Source of the DNA: Sclerotiophoma versabilis | Taxonomy: Eukaryota > Ascomycota > Dothideomycetes > Pleosporales > Didymellaceae | Assembly (NCBI GenBank): GCA_012274445.1 | Contig: JAAROD010000049.1 | Coordinates: 868,001-932,000, forward strand | Reading direction: 5' to 3' | Length of the DNA: 64,000 nucleotides | Part shown: piece after piece, positions 63,604 through 64,000 of the stretch | Position numbering within the stretch: the stretch's first letter is position 1 | Layout of the letters: each line of letters opens with the position of its first letter | Made by a program: the position numbers and the translations under genes | The notes under the pieces: model-generated | Seen by the model: the letters and a program-made list of their open reading frames with translations, nothing else | The model's database searches: none | What the model was told of the DNA's origin: nothing

Positions 63604-64000
63604 ATGAGTGACACCACTTGACGCAACCTCTTTTCCATTCTCATGACACAGCGGCATACAACTTGCCAGCACTATGTTGGCGTTGCATCGCCCTTTAACG
63701 ACCACACTTTTCGATACATAATCTCCTTCAACAGCTTGTTGCATGGTCGGCTATATTCGAAAAGCTGGAGTATTGATTGCATGGCGGATAATAATTGGCT
63801 TTAGCTTTACACGAATTGGTGCTACATGGGGGTTAATGACGGCATGCATCCGCTAATGCACTCACGTACACGGATGACATGAAGTCGTGTATAGATAGTA
63901 ATGAATAAATACACACTGCGCACCAGGAGGTGCTTCAAAGACTGAAACTCGATGCACGTCCGTGATGTTTTTTGCCAAAAGTAAAAGATGCTTTGTTTAC
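63604..64000. other. Right-edge 3' flank
   Basis: 397 bases after the GPI-protein stop. No gene seen; AT-rich with possible polyadenylation context (AATAAAT near 63905). Confidence 0.4.

Noticed and set aside
1..64000. CRISPR arrays, bacterial operons, rRNA genes and tRNA genes
   Set aside because: Intron-rich eukaryotic genes throughout; no regular spacer array and no rRNA core seen. A tRNA search by eye was not exhaustive, and a covariance-model scan would settle it.

Overview
The window is eukaryotic and fits a filamentous ascomycete (Pezizomycotina, probably a dothideomycete). Most genes are cut by short introns of about 46-70 bases with GT...AG ends and CTAAC/CTGAC-type branch sites. 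The protein set is that of a mould: Tel2, Uba3, eIF3d, Rpn10, Mnn10, a HET-domain protein, a PTH11-type rhodopsin-domain receptor and a GPI-anchored wall protein. Exon joins below were made by reading frames and splice signals by eye, so edges are predictions.

Layout. 1-13 kb: edge of a Thr-rich gene (-), exopolyphosphatase (+), borealin/Nbl1 (-) divergent from proteasome subunit Rpn10 (+), TRAPP subunit Trs23 (-) divergent from a double-UBC E2 enzyme (+), sterol dehydrogenase Erg26 (+), an E2-binding HECT-like ligase (+) and eIF3d (+, to 14.2 kb). 14-24 kb: a gene-poor gap, a seven-helix rhodopsin-domain protein (+), a flavin monooxygenase (+) and a SAM + HMG-box + fungal transcription-factor-domain protein (+). 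25-34 kb: 2-hydroxyacid dehydrogenase (+), CitE/CLYBL-like lyase (-), Tvp23 (+), Uba3 (-) and Tel2 (+). 36-47 kb: 2-hydroxyacyl-CoA lyase (-), a HET-domain gene (-), a membrane acyltransferase (-), a chitin-synthase-like GT2 (-) and a WecC-type nucleotide-sugar dehydrogenase (+). 47-64 kb: a broken small reading frame, a conserved membrane protein of unknown role (-), Mnn10-type mannosyltransferase (-), a 1060-residue single-pass membrane protein (+), a phosphate/phosphodiester-type MFS transporter (+) and a small GPI protein with a PIR motif (+).

Most genes are unlinked housekeeping functions. The exception is 40.3-46.7 kb, where a processive sugar polymerase, an enzyme that oxidises UDP-HexNAc to the uronic acid and a polysaccharide-type O-acyltransferase sit together. 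The polymerase and dehydrogenase are divergent across a promoter that holds a perfect 14+1+14 palindrome next to a second one. I read this as a candidate pathway for an acidic, possibly acylated, amino-sugar polymer; it is the most interesting part of the window.

The gene models also hold unusual splicing: a start codon split by an intron, a 6-base microexon, two GC-AG introns and an intron made almost wholly of triplet repeats.
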